Source: an uncultured Clostridia bacterium
GTDB lineage: Bacteria > Bacillota > Clostridia > Christensenellales > CALMFG01
DNA length: 39,091 nt
Assembly (NCBI GenBank): GCA_937863465.1
Contig: CALMFG010000003.1
Coordinates: forward strand, 1 to 39,091
Reading direction: 5' to 3'
The first letter of the stretch is position 1, and each line of letters opens with the position of its first letter. The translations under genes were made by a program, and so were the position numbers. This document shows positions 8,928 through 18,235 of this stretch, piece after piece. Below the pieces are notes generated by a model that did no database searches, was not told where the DNA came from, and worked only from the letters and a program-made list of their open reading frames with translations.

Positions 8928-10010
8928 ATGAGAATCCAACAATCCACTCTTAAGATAATCTGCTTATTCATCCTCTTTGCTTTGCTGCCGCTGGCCGCCT
9001 GCACACCTGCCGAGCCGACTGTCACCTATGACGAACAGCAGGCCTTCGCGCTGGATACTGTCGTCGATATCAAGGTCTACCACTACTCCAATGAGACGCT
9101 GGACGACAGCGTACTGTCCGACTCGGTATCGCTGATTTCCGACCTGGAAAGCACGCTATCCTCGCATATTGAAGGCACCGAAGTGGACCAGATCAATCAG
9201 GCCGCCGGACAGGGGAGCGTGGCTGTCAGTGTCATCACCTACAGCACCATCAAAAACAGTCTGGAATACAGCCGCTTAACCGACGGACTTTTCGACGTCA
9301 CGGCCGGGCCCTTGATTTCCCTTTGGGCCATCGACCCGCCCAACGGCCATGTACCCACCGCTGAAGAACTGGCTGCCGTACTGCCCAAAATCGACTACAG
9401 CAAGATTGACCTGTCCGAAGAAAACAAGGTCGGTCTGCCTGAAGCAGGCATGTCCATCAACCTCGGTGCCATCGCCAAAGGCACCATCTCCGATCAGGTG
9501 AAGGCCCAGTTGCTGGACGCCGGCGTTGAATCGGCCATCATCAATCTCGGCGGAAACGTTCTGACGCTTGGCACCAAACCCGACGGAAGCAATTTTGCCA
9601 TCGGCGTTCAGGACCCCGCGGACGACCGCGGCGCATACCTCTTAAGCATCAGCCTTTCGGATAGAGCCGTGGTTTCTTCGGGCGACTACGAACGATACTT
9701 CGAGGTGGACGGCGTGCGGTATCACCATATCCTAAGCCCAAAGACCGGCTATCCCGCCGATACCAATATCGCGCAGATTACCATTGTGGCCGATACGGGC
9801 GAGCAGGCCGACGGACTTTCCACGTCCGTCCTGCTTTTGGGCGTTAAAGACGGCCTTGCGCTCATCGATTCCCTCGACAACGTGGAGGCCGTGCTGGTCA
9901 CCAAGGACAACAAAATCTACATCACGCCGGGACTGAAAGACCTCGTCACCATCGACGAAAACCAGTCCGCGGGATATACCTATGTGAATGATATCAGCGA
10001 ACTATATTAG
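8928..10010 (+). CDS. apbE: FAD:protein FMN transferase, ApbE family lipoprotein (FmnB-like)
   Basis: Lipobox LPLAAC. ApbE motifs INLGAIAKG, SAIINLGGNVLTLG, GDYERYFEVDGVRYHHILSPKTGYPA, ADGLSTSVLLLG. Confidence 0.93.
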   Translation: MRIQQSTLKIICLFILFALLPLAACTPAEPTVTYDEQQAFALDTVVDIKVYHYSNETLDDSVLSDSVSLISDLESTLSSHIEGTEVDQINQAAGQGSVAVSVITYSTIKNSLEYSRLTDGLFDVTAGPLISLWAIDPPNGHVPTAEELAAVLPKIDYSKIDLSEENKVGLPEAGMSINLGAIAKGTISDQVKAQLLDAGVESAIINLGGNVLTLGTKPDGSNFAIGVQDPADDRGAYLLSISLSDRAVVSSGDYERYFEVDGVRYHHILSPKTGYPADTNIAQITIVADTGEQADGLSTSVLLLGVKDGLALIDSLDNVEAVLVTKDNKIYITPGLKDLVTIDENQSAGYTYVNDISELY

Positions 10011-10017
10011 CCCGCAA

Positions 10018-10050
10018 AAAAAACAGCCTTTCAAAAAGGCTGTTTTTGTT
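10018..10050. terminator. Bidirectional intrinsic terminator between convergent apbE and the XylF-like gene
   Basis: AAACAGCCTT (10021-10030), TCAAA loop, AAGGCTGTTT (10036-10045), flanked by an A-run and a T-run. Confidence 0.9.
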
Positions 10051-10051
10051 T

Positions 10052-11098
10052 CTATTTCTTTTCGGTCGGCCACTGGTCTTTCGGCACGTTGGCGTACACC
10101 TGCTCAATCGTATAGAACCCGTCCTTGATAATCGTGTCCAGCATGTTATCCGCGTTGACACTGATCGGTTCGTAGGCGATATAATCGACCATATACTTAC
10201 CGTCCGATATTTTCGAACATGGGCCGATATCTTCGCCCAGCGCCAGTTTCACGGCGCATTCCGCCGCACCTTCGGCTAAAACGTCGATGGGCTTGTATAC
10301 GGTCATGCCCTGTGTGCCCTCCACAATGCGCTGGCACGCGGCGATTTCGGCATCCTGCCCGGTGACAAAGATATCACCGGACATACGGTTCTCACTCAGC
10401 GCGTTGATGGCACCCTCGGCAACACGATCGTTCCCTGCGATAATCACATCAAAATCAAATTCCCCGATTTTATCGGACATATATTCGTAGGATACTTCAT
10501 CGCGCCACGCGCTGATATATGTCTCCCCCATCACCACAATATCTCCGCTATCAATCGCCGGCTGAATGATACTCAAATATCCGTCGCGAATCATATATAC
10601 GTTATTATCGGTCTCGGGACCGTTTAAAAACAGATACTTGCCTTGGGGCACGGCCGCGTAAGCCGCTTGTCCCATCAGCTCTCCCACACGGTAGTTATCA
10701 AAAGAAATGTATAAATCCACATTCGCGTTTCGAATCAGCCGGTCGTAGGCGATGACTTTGACGTTGTTCTGGTGCGCATATTCCACAATGTCGGTCAGCG
10801 CGTCCTTATCGTACGCGATGATCACCAGCACATCCACACCAGCATCGACCATATCCTTTGCAATCTCTTTTTGCAGCTCGGTGTCTTCATAGGCGTTTTT
10901 CACCAAAACTTCTTCCGCCCCCAGCTCCTTTGCTTTGGCAACGAAGATTTCACGGTCCCGCTGCCAGCGCTCCACAGTCATGGTTTCGGGGATAAACCCA
11001 ATTTTGATTACACCGTCATCGTTAAGGAATTTCTGCTCGGTCTTGCAACTGGTCAAAAGCATAGAGATTATGGCAACAGCCACAATGACTCTTTTCAT
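10052..11098 (-). CDS. Sugar-binding lipoprotein, XylF/periplasmic-binding-protein family
   Basis: Lipobox LLTSC. VKVIAYDRLIRNANVDLYISFDNYRVGELMG...GNDRVAEGAINALSENRMSGDIFVTGQDAE. Confidence 0.88.
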   Translation of the reverse strand: MKRVIVAVAIISMLLTSCKTEQKFLNDDGVIKIGFIPETMTVERWQRDREIFVAKAKELGAEEVLVKNAYEDTELQKEIAKDMVDAGVDVLVIIAYDKDALTDIVEYAHQNNVKVIAYDRLIRNANVDLYISFDNYRVGELMGQAAYAAVPQGKYLFLNGPETDNNVYMIRDGYLSIIQPAIDSGDIVVMGETYISAWRDEVSYEYMSDKIGEFDFDVIIAGNDRVAEGAINALSENRMSGDIFVTGQDAEIAACQRIVEGTQGMTVYKPIDVLAEGAAECAVKLALGEDIGPCSKISDGKYMVDYIAYEPISVNADNMLDTIIKDGFYTIEQVYANVPKDQWPTEKK

Positions 11099-11116
11099 TC
11101 AACACCTCCAAAAAAA

Positions 11117-12703
11117 CTAAGATTTCTGAAAATACGTCGAAGGCGAGATGCCCTCTTTTTTCTTGAACAATCGGCTGAAATAATTCGGATCGCTGTAGCC
11201 CGAGGCATAGCTGATCTCTTTAATCGAAAGTTCCCCTTTTTCTATCAGTTTCTTTGCATGTTCAATGCGCACGTCGGTTAAATGATCGATGAAGTTTTTG
11301 CCCATCTCCGCCTTAAAGAGGCGGCTGAAATACTGCGGACTGACGCCGAGTTCCCGCGAAATTTCATCCAAAGTCAGCTCGGTGTCGAACCGCTCCTGGA
11401 TGATTTCATTGGCTTTATCCACAATTACACTGATGCCATGTTTCTTAATCTGGTTGATCTTGGACGCAATGTAGCTGATTTTCTCCACGCACATCCGCTC
11501 AAAATCCACTTTGTTGGTGCAATTCAAAATCTGCTTGGTATACTCACAATACTCAATATACTGGTCGCTGTCAATTCCATTTTCCATCGCAATTCGATGC
11601 GCCACCACCATCACTTCGATCAAACGGTTGCGAATATGCTCTTTTTCGAAGAAATCCGGATATCGATTGAAGATATCCGTCAGTATACCGATGCACCGCG
11701 CGGTGTCGCCCCGCTCAATCGCCTGAATCAGTTTCTGCTCTTCAGCGAAAATCTCATATCCCATTTTCGGATTGTGCTGAATCACGTCGGCGATATGGGT
11801 GATTTTCTCGCCGTCGTCATAGTTCAGCGCGCGTGCCGCTTCCTGATAGGAGACGGCGATATCCTCGTCCGCTTTCGCGCCGCCAATGCCCACTTTGAGG
11901 CTGATATGAAATTTGTTTTCCAGTTTCTCGACCAGCCGTTCCAGAAAGTCGATGGCCTCGACGCGCCGTTTATACTCGTCGTCGTTTTTTTCGGACATAT
12001 AGACTACCACTCGGTCGATGACCAGCGGGCCTACCACACATTTGTTTCGATATTTCAGTTCATCGCGCAGCATCGGATAAAATGACTGGTTCTTAAAGCT
12101 TTCCTCCAGCCGCACTTCGCCGAACGATTCTTTCCGGCTTTTTACCTGGATGATGAAGATATATCCAACTTCACTGGTAATCTCAAACAGTTCCTTGTAA
12201 TGCTTAAAATCCACGCGTCCGGCCTGCCCGAGCATAAAGGTATAGATAAAGCTGTGCTCCACCACCGCCTGCATCTTCTCAATTTTCTCTTTGGTTTCCA
12301 GCTCCTGATCCAGCTTGCGGCGCTCTTCGTCCAGCTCCTTTGTCACCTGCTCCAGCGTATCGACCAGCTGCTGTTTGGTCACGGGTTTGGTGATGTAGTC
12401 GCTCACACCCAGTTCCACCGCCTGCTTGGCGAAATCAAAATACTCGTAGGCCGAGACAATGACAAAGCGCACATTTTTATGGATTTTCTTAATCTCTTTA
12501 ATCGCTTCCAGACCATTGATGCCGGGCATGCGGATATCCATCAGAACAATGTCCGGGCGTTGCTGACGCGCTTTCTCTATCGCCTCGCGTCCCGATTTGG
12601 CAATCTCGGTTACCTCAATATTGCTGATTTCTTTTTCGACGATATATTTGACCGATTCAATCGCAAGATTCTCATCATCGACGACCATCAATTTATATCT
12701 CAT
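11117..12703 (-). CDS. YesN-type response regulator (REC + AraC-family HTH)
   Basis: REC: MVVDDENLAIE...DIVLMDIRMPGINGLEAI...VSAYEYFDFAKQA. C-terminal AraC HTH: ISYASGYSDPNYFSRLFKKKEGISPSTYF. Confidence 0.94.
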   Translation of the reverse strand: MRYKLMVVDDENLAIESVKYIVEKEISNIEVTEIAKSGREAIEKARQQRPDIVLMDIRMPGINGLEAIKEIKKIHKNVRFVIVSAYEYFDFAKQAVELGVSDYITKPVTKQQLVDTLEQVTKELDEERRKLDQELETKEKIEKMQAVVEHSFIYTFMLGQAGRVDFKHYKELFEITSEVGYIFIIQVKSRKESFGEVRLEESFKNQSFYPMLRDELKYRNKCVVGPLVIDRVVVYMSEKNDDEYKRRVEAIDFLERLVEKLENKFHISLKVGIGGAKADEDIAVSYQEAARALNYDDGEKITHIADVIQHNPKMGYEIFAEEQKLIQAIERGDTARCIGILTDIFNRYPDFFEKEHIRNRLIEVMVVAHRIAMENGIDSDQYIEYCEYTKQILNCTNKVDFERMCVEKISYIASKINQIKKHGISVIVDKANEIIQERFDTELTLDEISRELGVSPQYFSRLFKAEMGKNFIDHLTDVRIEHAKKLIEKGELSIKEISYASGYSDPNYFSRLFKKKEGISPSTYFQKS

Positions 12704-14255
12704 GCTTTTTCGCCCCCTCTTTGGCCGCTCTTCGTTTGGGTTCTGTCGTAATTGGAATCTTCAGGGTAAAGGATGCGCCCTGATTTGGCGCGCTGACCAC
12801 TTCCAAAACATCCTCGACACCAAAAAACAGTCTCAAGCGATGCACCACATTATAGATACCGATGCCGGTGGTGTGCCCCGATTTTTTTTGTTTAAACTCG
12901 ATGCCGTCGGTCAGCATTTTCATCGTCTTTTTGTCCATTCCTACGCCGTTATCGCTGATGATGATTTTAGCGATGTTGCCATCCCGTTTCAACGTAATAT
13001 TGATGACGCCGCCCTGTTCGTAGTTGCCAATGCCGTGGATTGTTGCGTTTTCCACAAACGGCTGAATCACCAGCGGCGGCACTTCAATATCAAACAAACT
13101 TAAATCAATATCATAGTTAAAGTGTATCGCGTCGCCGAACCGCACATGGAACATGTTGCAGTAGGCGCGCACCATGTCGATTTCATCTTTAATCTTAACC
13201 ACCCGGTCCAGACTGTTCACGTTGTATCGGAAAATCTTCGCGATATCATCCAAAAAGTTCGACGTGCGGTCGGCTCCTTCAATCATGGCCAGCTGCACCC
13301 CAGCATTCAGCGTGTTAAACAGAAAGTGCGGGTTAATCTGCATCTGAAGCGCTTTCAGTTCAGCGCTCTCCAGAAGCGACTGCATCTTTAGGTTTTCAAT
13401 CTGCTGCTCCAAAAGCTGAGATTCGGTATCCGCCTTGTCGTGCAGTTCGCCGATATACTGCTTAATACTGTGCTTCATCGCATTAAACGCATTGGCCATG
13501 ACTTTCAATTCATCGTCCGACGCCACCACCAGATCGTCTGCGTCAAAATTACCCTTGGTCATCTCCTCGGCGGTGTCAGCCAATTTCACAATCGGCTTGG
13601 TCAGGTTGTATGTCAGGTAGAAGACCGCAAACAGGCTTAACACGATGACCGTCGATATCAAAACCATGTTTAGTACAAACAGCCGATTTAAATCGCTCGA
13701 CATGCTCAAATACTGGTTGGTGTTGACGTCCAGGGTCTGAAGGTTGACCTTATCCGCATAGGTTCGGATATACTGGCTGATCTGATCCGCTTCGGCATAT
13801 CGGGCAATATAACCGTCCGCATCATTAATCTTCTTGGCGGTTACCGCGGCATCCAGTTCGGCCAGATAGGAGTTCACCATATAGAGAATATCTTTATTGA
13901 TGAGGTCATTTTCGCTGTATATGCCGGCTGTCGGATCAAACATCTCGGTCGCTTTTTCAAGAAAGATATCCTTGTTTTTGTAGTAATTCAGCATGCTGTC
14001 CGAATCATCGCTGACCAGATAGTCGGTGATATTCTTATCGACGTTATCCATCAGCGTCAAAAAGCTTTCAATCTCCACGTTTGCGGTGAACATCTCTTCC
14101 ATACGGTTAATCAGGTTTTTTGAGATGCTCGAAATAAACATACTTGTAAAACTCGTCAGCAGGGAGGTGATGAGGAATACCAAAATCATGCGTGTACGAA
14201 TAGAGCTGACTCTGATTTTCAGTCGGTCTAAAAGCTTATGTTTCATCCAAATCAC
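12693..14255 (-). CDS. YesM/LytS-type sensor histidine kinase (HAMP + His_kinase + HATPase)
   Basis: INPHFLFNTLNAGVQLAMIEG, PPLVIQPFVENATIHGI, IIISDNGVGMD. Two TM segments. Overlaps the RR start by 11 bp. Confidence 0.94.
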   Translation of the reverse strand: MIWMKHKLLDRLKIRVSSIRTRMILVFLITSLLTSFTSMFISSISKNLINRMEEMFTANVEIESFLTLMDNVDKNITDYLVSDDSDSMLNYYKNKDIFLEKATEMFDPTAGIYSENDLINKDILYMVNSYLAELDAAVTAKKINDADGYIARYAEADQISQYIRTYADKVNLQTLDVNTNQYLSMSSDLNRLFVLNMVLISTVIVLSLFAVFYLTYNLTKPIVKLADTAEEMTKGNFDADDLVVASDDELKVMANAFNAMKHSIKQYIGELHDKADTESQLLEQQIENLKMQSLLESAELKALQMQINPHFLFNTLNAGVQLAMIEGADRTSNFLDDIAKIFRYNVNSLDRVVKIKDEIDMVRAYCNMFHVRFGDAIHFNYDIDLSLFDIEVPPLVIQPFVENATIHGIGNYEQGGVINITLKRDGNIAKIIISDNGVGMDKKTMKMLTDGIEFKQKKSGHTTGIGIYNVVHRLRLFFGVEDVLEVVSAPNQGASFTLKIPITTEPKRRAAKEGAKKHEI

Positions 14256-15274
14256 CTTTCATCATGATAGGCGGCAATGTTGATAAGGGTATAGACATCA
14301 ATGTCAATATCAAGATAGCCGGGCTGAAAGTTCCCTTCCAGGCTGTTGTGCAAAATCTCCACACTCTTATATCCGGCCAGATATCCGTTTCGGTCCAAAA
14401 CGCCCGCAACAATGCCTTTTCGAACGTAATTGGCAATCTCATCCGTCATATCTGTACCCACAATAAAGACTTTGCCCACCAGGTTGCGCTCAACGATAAT
14501 TCGGGACGCGGCAACCGTGTCCTTGGCGTTTGTGCAGAAGATGATGTCGATGTCCTCATACTGAGTGAAAATCTCACGCGTCAGATTTTCGGCACCGAGC
14601 AGGTCGGATTCCCGATACAGTGTATCCACAATCTCGACATTGTCAATGTCGTCAATCACCGATTTGAACCCGCTCATCATCAGCGCGTTCTGCGACGTAA
14701 CGCCGTCCAGATTGCCGTCTTCGTGGTTGCTTGAAAGGATGATGGCCACCTGAATATCCGGGTCGTCGGTCTGCACCTGCGAGACGAGTTTGGCCGCCTG
14801 AACACCATACTCGTAGAAATTCGTGCCGACATAGGAAAGCCGCTCGGTCGTCGCAAACTCCACACCGCCCAGCACCACTTCCACCCCGTCCCGCCGTGCG
14901 GCATTAATCGCCTCGCCGTACAGGCTGGAATTCTCGCCATTGACAATCACACCGTCAAGCTGGGATTTGGACGCGATGTTGATATACTCCACAATCTGGC
15001 TTTCCTGATCCACTGTTGAAACCGAATGAAACTCCACGACATCGTTGTAGGCTTTTGCGCCCTCATATACACCTTCCTTGAAATCCTGCCAATACTCATC
15101 GCTGTCCGATTTTAAAATCAAAGAAAAATGGTATTTGGGGTTATCGCTGAATATATAGGATATATCGTCGTGGTAAACATTATTGATTCGATTATACAGG
15201 AATAAAATCCCGCTTGCAGTCAGAATCAAAACCAGCGACAGCAACGCCAGTACCAGCTTATATGACCACTTCAT
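14252..15274 (-). CDS. Membrane-anchored periplasmic sugar-binding-domain protein (XylFII-like sensor subunit)
   Basis: N-terminal TM (KLVLALLSLVLILTASGILFLY) plus type-I PBP fold (HFSLILKSDSDEYWQDFKEGVYEGAKAY...VIVNGENSSLYGEAINAARRDGVEVVLGG). Overlaps the HK gene. Confidence 0.85.
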   Translation of the reverse strand: MKWSYKLVLALLSLVLILTASGILFLYNRINNVYHDDISYIFSDNPKYHFSLILKSDSDEYWQDFKEGVYEGAKAYNDVVEFHSVSTVDQESQIVEYINIASKSQLDGVIVNGENSSLYGEAINAARRDGVEVVLGGVEFATTERLSYVGTNFYEYGVQAAKLVSQVQTDDPDIQVAIILSSNHEDGNLDGVTSQNALMMSGFKSVIDDIDNVEIVDTLYRESDLLGAENLTREIFTQYEDIDIIFCTNAKDTVAASRIIVERNLVGKVFIVGTDMTDEIANYVRKGIVAGVLDRNGYLAGYKSVEILHNSLEGNFQPGYLDIDIDVYTLINIAAYHDER

Positions 15275-15312
15275 TGAAAATGATTACTCTCCTGCTTCCG
15301 CTATTGTTTAAT

Positions 15313-15353
15313 GAAAAAAATAGCGTGCCATAAGACAATTATAACACGCTATC
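15313..15353 (-). terminator. Intrinsic terminator downstream of the sugar ABC permease gene
   Basis: Minus-strand ATAGCGTG ... CACGCTAT stem (+ 15320-15327 / 15345-15352) followed by T7. Confidence 0.65.
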
Positions 15354-15375
15354 GTACTATTCTTGTGATTCAATT

Positions 15376-16587
15376 TTATTTTGCAGACGATTTGGACTTG
15401 GATGCAACGTCGAAGTACACCGCAAACAACAGAACCAAACCCTTGATGATGTCCTGCCAGAAAACGTCAACCGACATGATGGACATACCGTTGTTCAGGA
15501 TACCCATGATGAAGCCGCCGATGATGGCGCCCATAACCGTTCCCACGCCGCCGGTTGCCGAAGCGCCGCCGATGAAGCAGGCCGCAATCGCGTCCAGCTC
15601 AAATCCCTGTCCAGCCAGCGGAGACGCAGCGTTCAAACGACCCGCAAAGACGATACCCGAGATAGCCGCGAGGAAGCCCATGTTGGCATAGGCCAGGAAC
15701 AGAATCCGCTGCGTTTTGATACCCGACAGAGCCGCTGCTTTGGCATTGCCGCCCAACGCGTACAAGTGTCTGCCCATAACGGTTCTCTGTGTAATGAATA
15801 CATAGAAGCCAACCAGTACACCCAGGATAACCAGAATAATCGGCAGTCCGTCATCGCTGCCCAGCCAGAAGGAAGCAAACAAGATGACCACAGATATAAT
15901 TACCAGCTTTGTGATTAATCCGCCTACAGAAGACACTTCATAACCTTTTCTTCTGCGGTTTAAGCGATTGAATATGGTCGCGATGACGAAGATAGCTGCA
16001 AAAGTAATACCGGCGGCAATACATGTGCCGTTCAGTACGAGCGATTTCCCATACAGTTCATAATTACTGAATTTTGTAATTTCGCCGACAAAGTCAGGAA
16101 CCGGTTTCGAGGCGATAATCTTATATGTCTCAGGCAGGCCAATGGTCTTACCATTCAAGATCAGGTTGTTGATGCCTCTGAAAACAAACATACCGCCCAA
16201 GGTAACGATAAACGCCGGAATCTTCTGGTACGCAATCCAGTAGCCCTGCCATACACCGGCCAAAACACCCGCCAGCAGTGCCACTATGATAGCGATCCAA
16301 ACCGGCCATCCCAGTGTGACGCTCAAAAGACCGCTCATGGCGCTGACCAGAGCCAGGATAGAACCGACTGAAAGGTCGATGTTACCGCCGGTCAGGATAC
16401 ACATCAGCATACCAGTTGCGGAAATCAGGATGTAGCTGTTCTGATAAATCAGAATGGTAACGTTTCTCGGCTTAAACAGTGTTCCTTTGGTGAGAATTTC
16501 AAACACCAGCATGATCACAATCAGTGCAAAAAATATGGCATACTTTTTGAAATTATGTTTCAGCCAATTTAAAGAATTACTAATCAT
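15376..16587 (-). CDS. Sugar ABC transporter permease (XylH/MmsB/GguB-like)
   Basis: CILTGGNIDLSVGSILALVSAMSGLLSV, IPAFIVTLGGMFVFRGI, GRHLYALGGNAKAAALSGI, LDAIAACFIGGASATGGVGTVMGAIIGG. Confidence 0.94.
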   Translation of the reverse strand: MISNSLNWLKHNFKKYAIFFALIVIMLVFEILTKGTLFKPRNVTILIYQNSYILISATGMLMCILTGGNIDLSVGSILALVSAMSGLLSVTLGWPVWIAIIVALLAGVLAGVWQGYWIAYQKIPAFIVTLGGMFVFRGINNLILNGKTIGLPETYKIIASKPVPDFVGEITKFSNYELYGKSLVLNGTCIAAGITFAAIFVIATIFNRLNRRRKGYEVSSVGGLITKLVIISVVILFASFWLGSDDGLPIILVILGVLVGFYVFITQRTVMGRHLYALGGNAKAAALSGIKTQRILFLAYANMGFLAAISGIVFAGRLNAASPLAGQGFELDAIAACFIGGASATGGVGTVMGAIIGGFIMGILNNGMSIMSVDVFWQDIIKGLVLLFAVYFDVASKSKSSAK

Positions 16588-16590
16588 TGT

Positions 16591-18132
16591 CTACTCCTTT
16601 TCATTAGCACTTTGAATAATCCGTGCCATAATTTTCTCTGGGGTTGCATCTTCTCTCGTGGTTTCACCAATCAGTTTTCCCTCGTTCATGATGTAAATTC
16701 GATCAGCGACACCCAAAATTTCGGGTAGTTCGGACGAAATAACCAGCACGCATTTTCCTTCACTGGCTATCGCGTTAATGATGTTATAGATTTCGTACTT
16801 CGCGCCAACGTCAATTCCTCTGGTGGGTTCATCCAGCAGCAGTACGTCCGGCTCGGTGCACAGCCATTTGCTTAAGACGACTTTCTGCTGATTGCCGCCC
16901 GAAAGGTTGCCCGCCAGCTGGAATATGCTGGAGCACTTGGTGCTCAGCTTTTCGCGATATTCCTCAGCGACATTGATTTCCTTCTGGTCATCGACAATGC
17001 CGTTGGTGCTCAAAGCTTTAAGATTCGCCATCGTCGTGTTGCTCTTGATGTCCTGAATCAAAACCAGACCGGCATTCTTTCTGTCTTCCGTCAGATAGGC
17101 GATACCGTTGTCAATCGCTTGCGTTACATTATGTAATGTCAGTTCCTGACCATCTTTGATAATCTTACCGCTGATTTTTTTGCCGTACGATTTTCCAAAC
17201 AGGCTCATCGCCAATTCGGTTCTTCCGGCACCCATCAGGCCCGCAAGGCCAACCACTTCGCCTTTTCTCAAATTGAAGCTGACATTGTCAATGACTTTAC
17301 GATCTTCATTCAGCGGATCATAGACGTTCCAGTTTTCCACTTCAAACCCAATCTCGCCGATGTTCGGTGTGCGTTTGGGGAAACGGTCAACCATGTCGCG
17401 TCCGACCATGCCCTTAATGATTCTGGCCTCGCTGACGCCGCCTTTGACATTGTCCAGTGTTTCAATCATCTGTCCGTCCCGGATGATGGTAATTCGGTCC
17501 GAGACCTTGGCAATTTCATTCAATTTATGCGAGATAATGATACATGACAGTCCCTGTTCTTTGTTCAGCCGCTCCAGCAGTGTCAGCAGGTGGTCCGAGT
17601 CCTCGTCATTCAGCGCCGCTGTCGGTTCATCCAGAATCAACAGCTCGCAATCCTTTGCCAAAGCTTTGGCAATTTCCACAAGCTGCTGCTTGCCAACACC
17701 TATATCTCGAATCAAAGAAGAATAGCTCTCGTTAAGTCCAACGCGGGCCATAACCTCCTTTGCCTTATTATTTGTTTCATCCCAATCAATTACGCCGTTT
17801 TTTTGTCTTTCATTTCCAAGAAAGATATTTTCGGCAATTGTCATAAATGGGCTCAGCGCCAATTCCTGATGGATGATAGCAATTCCCATTTTCTCGCTGT
17901 CACTGATGCTTTTGAAGCTGCACACTTCACCTTTGTAAAGAATATCACCTTCATATGTTCCATGCGGATATATACCGCTTAAGACATTCATCAGTGTGGA
18001 TTTTCCCGCACCATTTTCACCTACCAGCGCATGAATCTCGCCTTTTGTCACATCAAGATTAACCCTGTCAAGCGCGATAACACCCGGAAAAGTTTTTGTG
18101 ATGTTCTTCATTTCCAATATACATTCCGACAT
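16591..18132 (-). CDS. Sugar ABC transporter ATP-binding protein, tandem ATPase (XylG/MmsA/GguA-like)
   Basis: Walker [18 protein letters not shown] and degenerate second site [16 protein letters not shown]; signature [35 protein letters not shown]. Confidence 0.96.
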   Translation of the reverse strand: MSECILEMKNITKTFPGVIALDRVNLDVTKGEIHALVGENGAGKSTLMNVLSGIYPHGTYEGDILYKGEVCSFKSISDSEKMGIAIIHQELALSPFMTIAENIFLGNERQKNGVIDWDETNNKAKEVMARVGLNESYSSLIRDIGVGKQQLVEIAKALAKDCELLILDEPTAALNDEDSDHLLTLLERLNKEQGLSCIIISHKLNEIAKVSDRITIIRDGQMIETLDNVKGGVSEARIIKGMVGRDMVDRFPKRTPNIGEIGFEVENWNVYDPLNEDRKVIDNVSFNLRKGEVVGLAGLMGAGRTELAMSLFGKSYGKKISGKIIKDGQELTLHNVTQAIDNGIAYLTEDRKNAGLVLIQDIKSNTTMANLKALSTNGIVDDQKEINVAEEYREKLSTKCSSIFQLAGNLSGGNQQKVVLSKWLCTEPDVLLLDEPTRGIDVGAKYEIYNIINAIASEGKCVLVISSELPEILGVADRIYIMNEGKLIGETTREDATPEKIMARIIQSANEKE

Positions 18133-18153
18133 CTCTCTTTTTCTCCTTAAAAA

Positions 18154-18185
18154 TATGGCGACAACAATTGCTCGTTGTCGCCATA
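18154..18185 (-). terminator. Intercistronic hairpin with T5, a leaky terminator/attenuator between SBP and ATPase genes
   Basis: Perfect 12-bp stem TATGGCGACAAC/GTTGTCGCCATA with 8-nt loop. On the minus strand it is followed by TTTTTAAGGAG, so the SD of the ATPase gene comes directly after the T-run. Confidence 0.8.
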
Positions 18186-18235
18186 ATCAGTCGTTACACT
18201 TCTTGATCTTACTACAACAATAGTTGTTTATTCAA

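Noticed and set aside
11282-12085. 267-aa plus-strand ORF antisense to the YesN regulator
   Set aside because: The minus-strand frame has unambiguous REC and AraC motifs. The plus-strand product has no recognisable domain, no RBS and atypical composition.
15335-15345. TATAAT-like -10 on the minus strand in the loop of the terminator between the permease and the sensor operon
   Set aside because: No acceptable -35 at 16-18 bp spacing. More likely incidental to the terminator loop, though a start site for the sensor operon nearby cannot be excluded.
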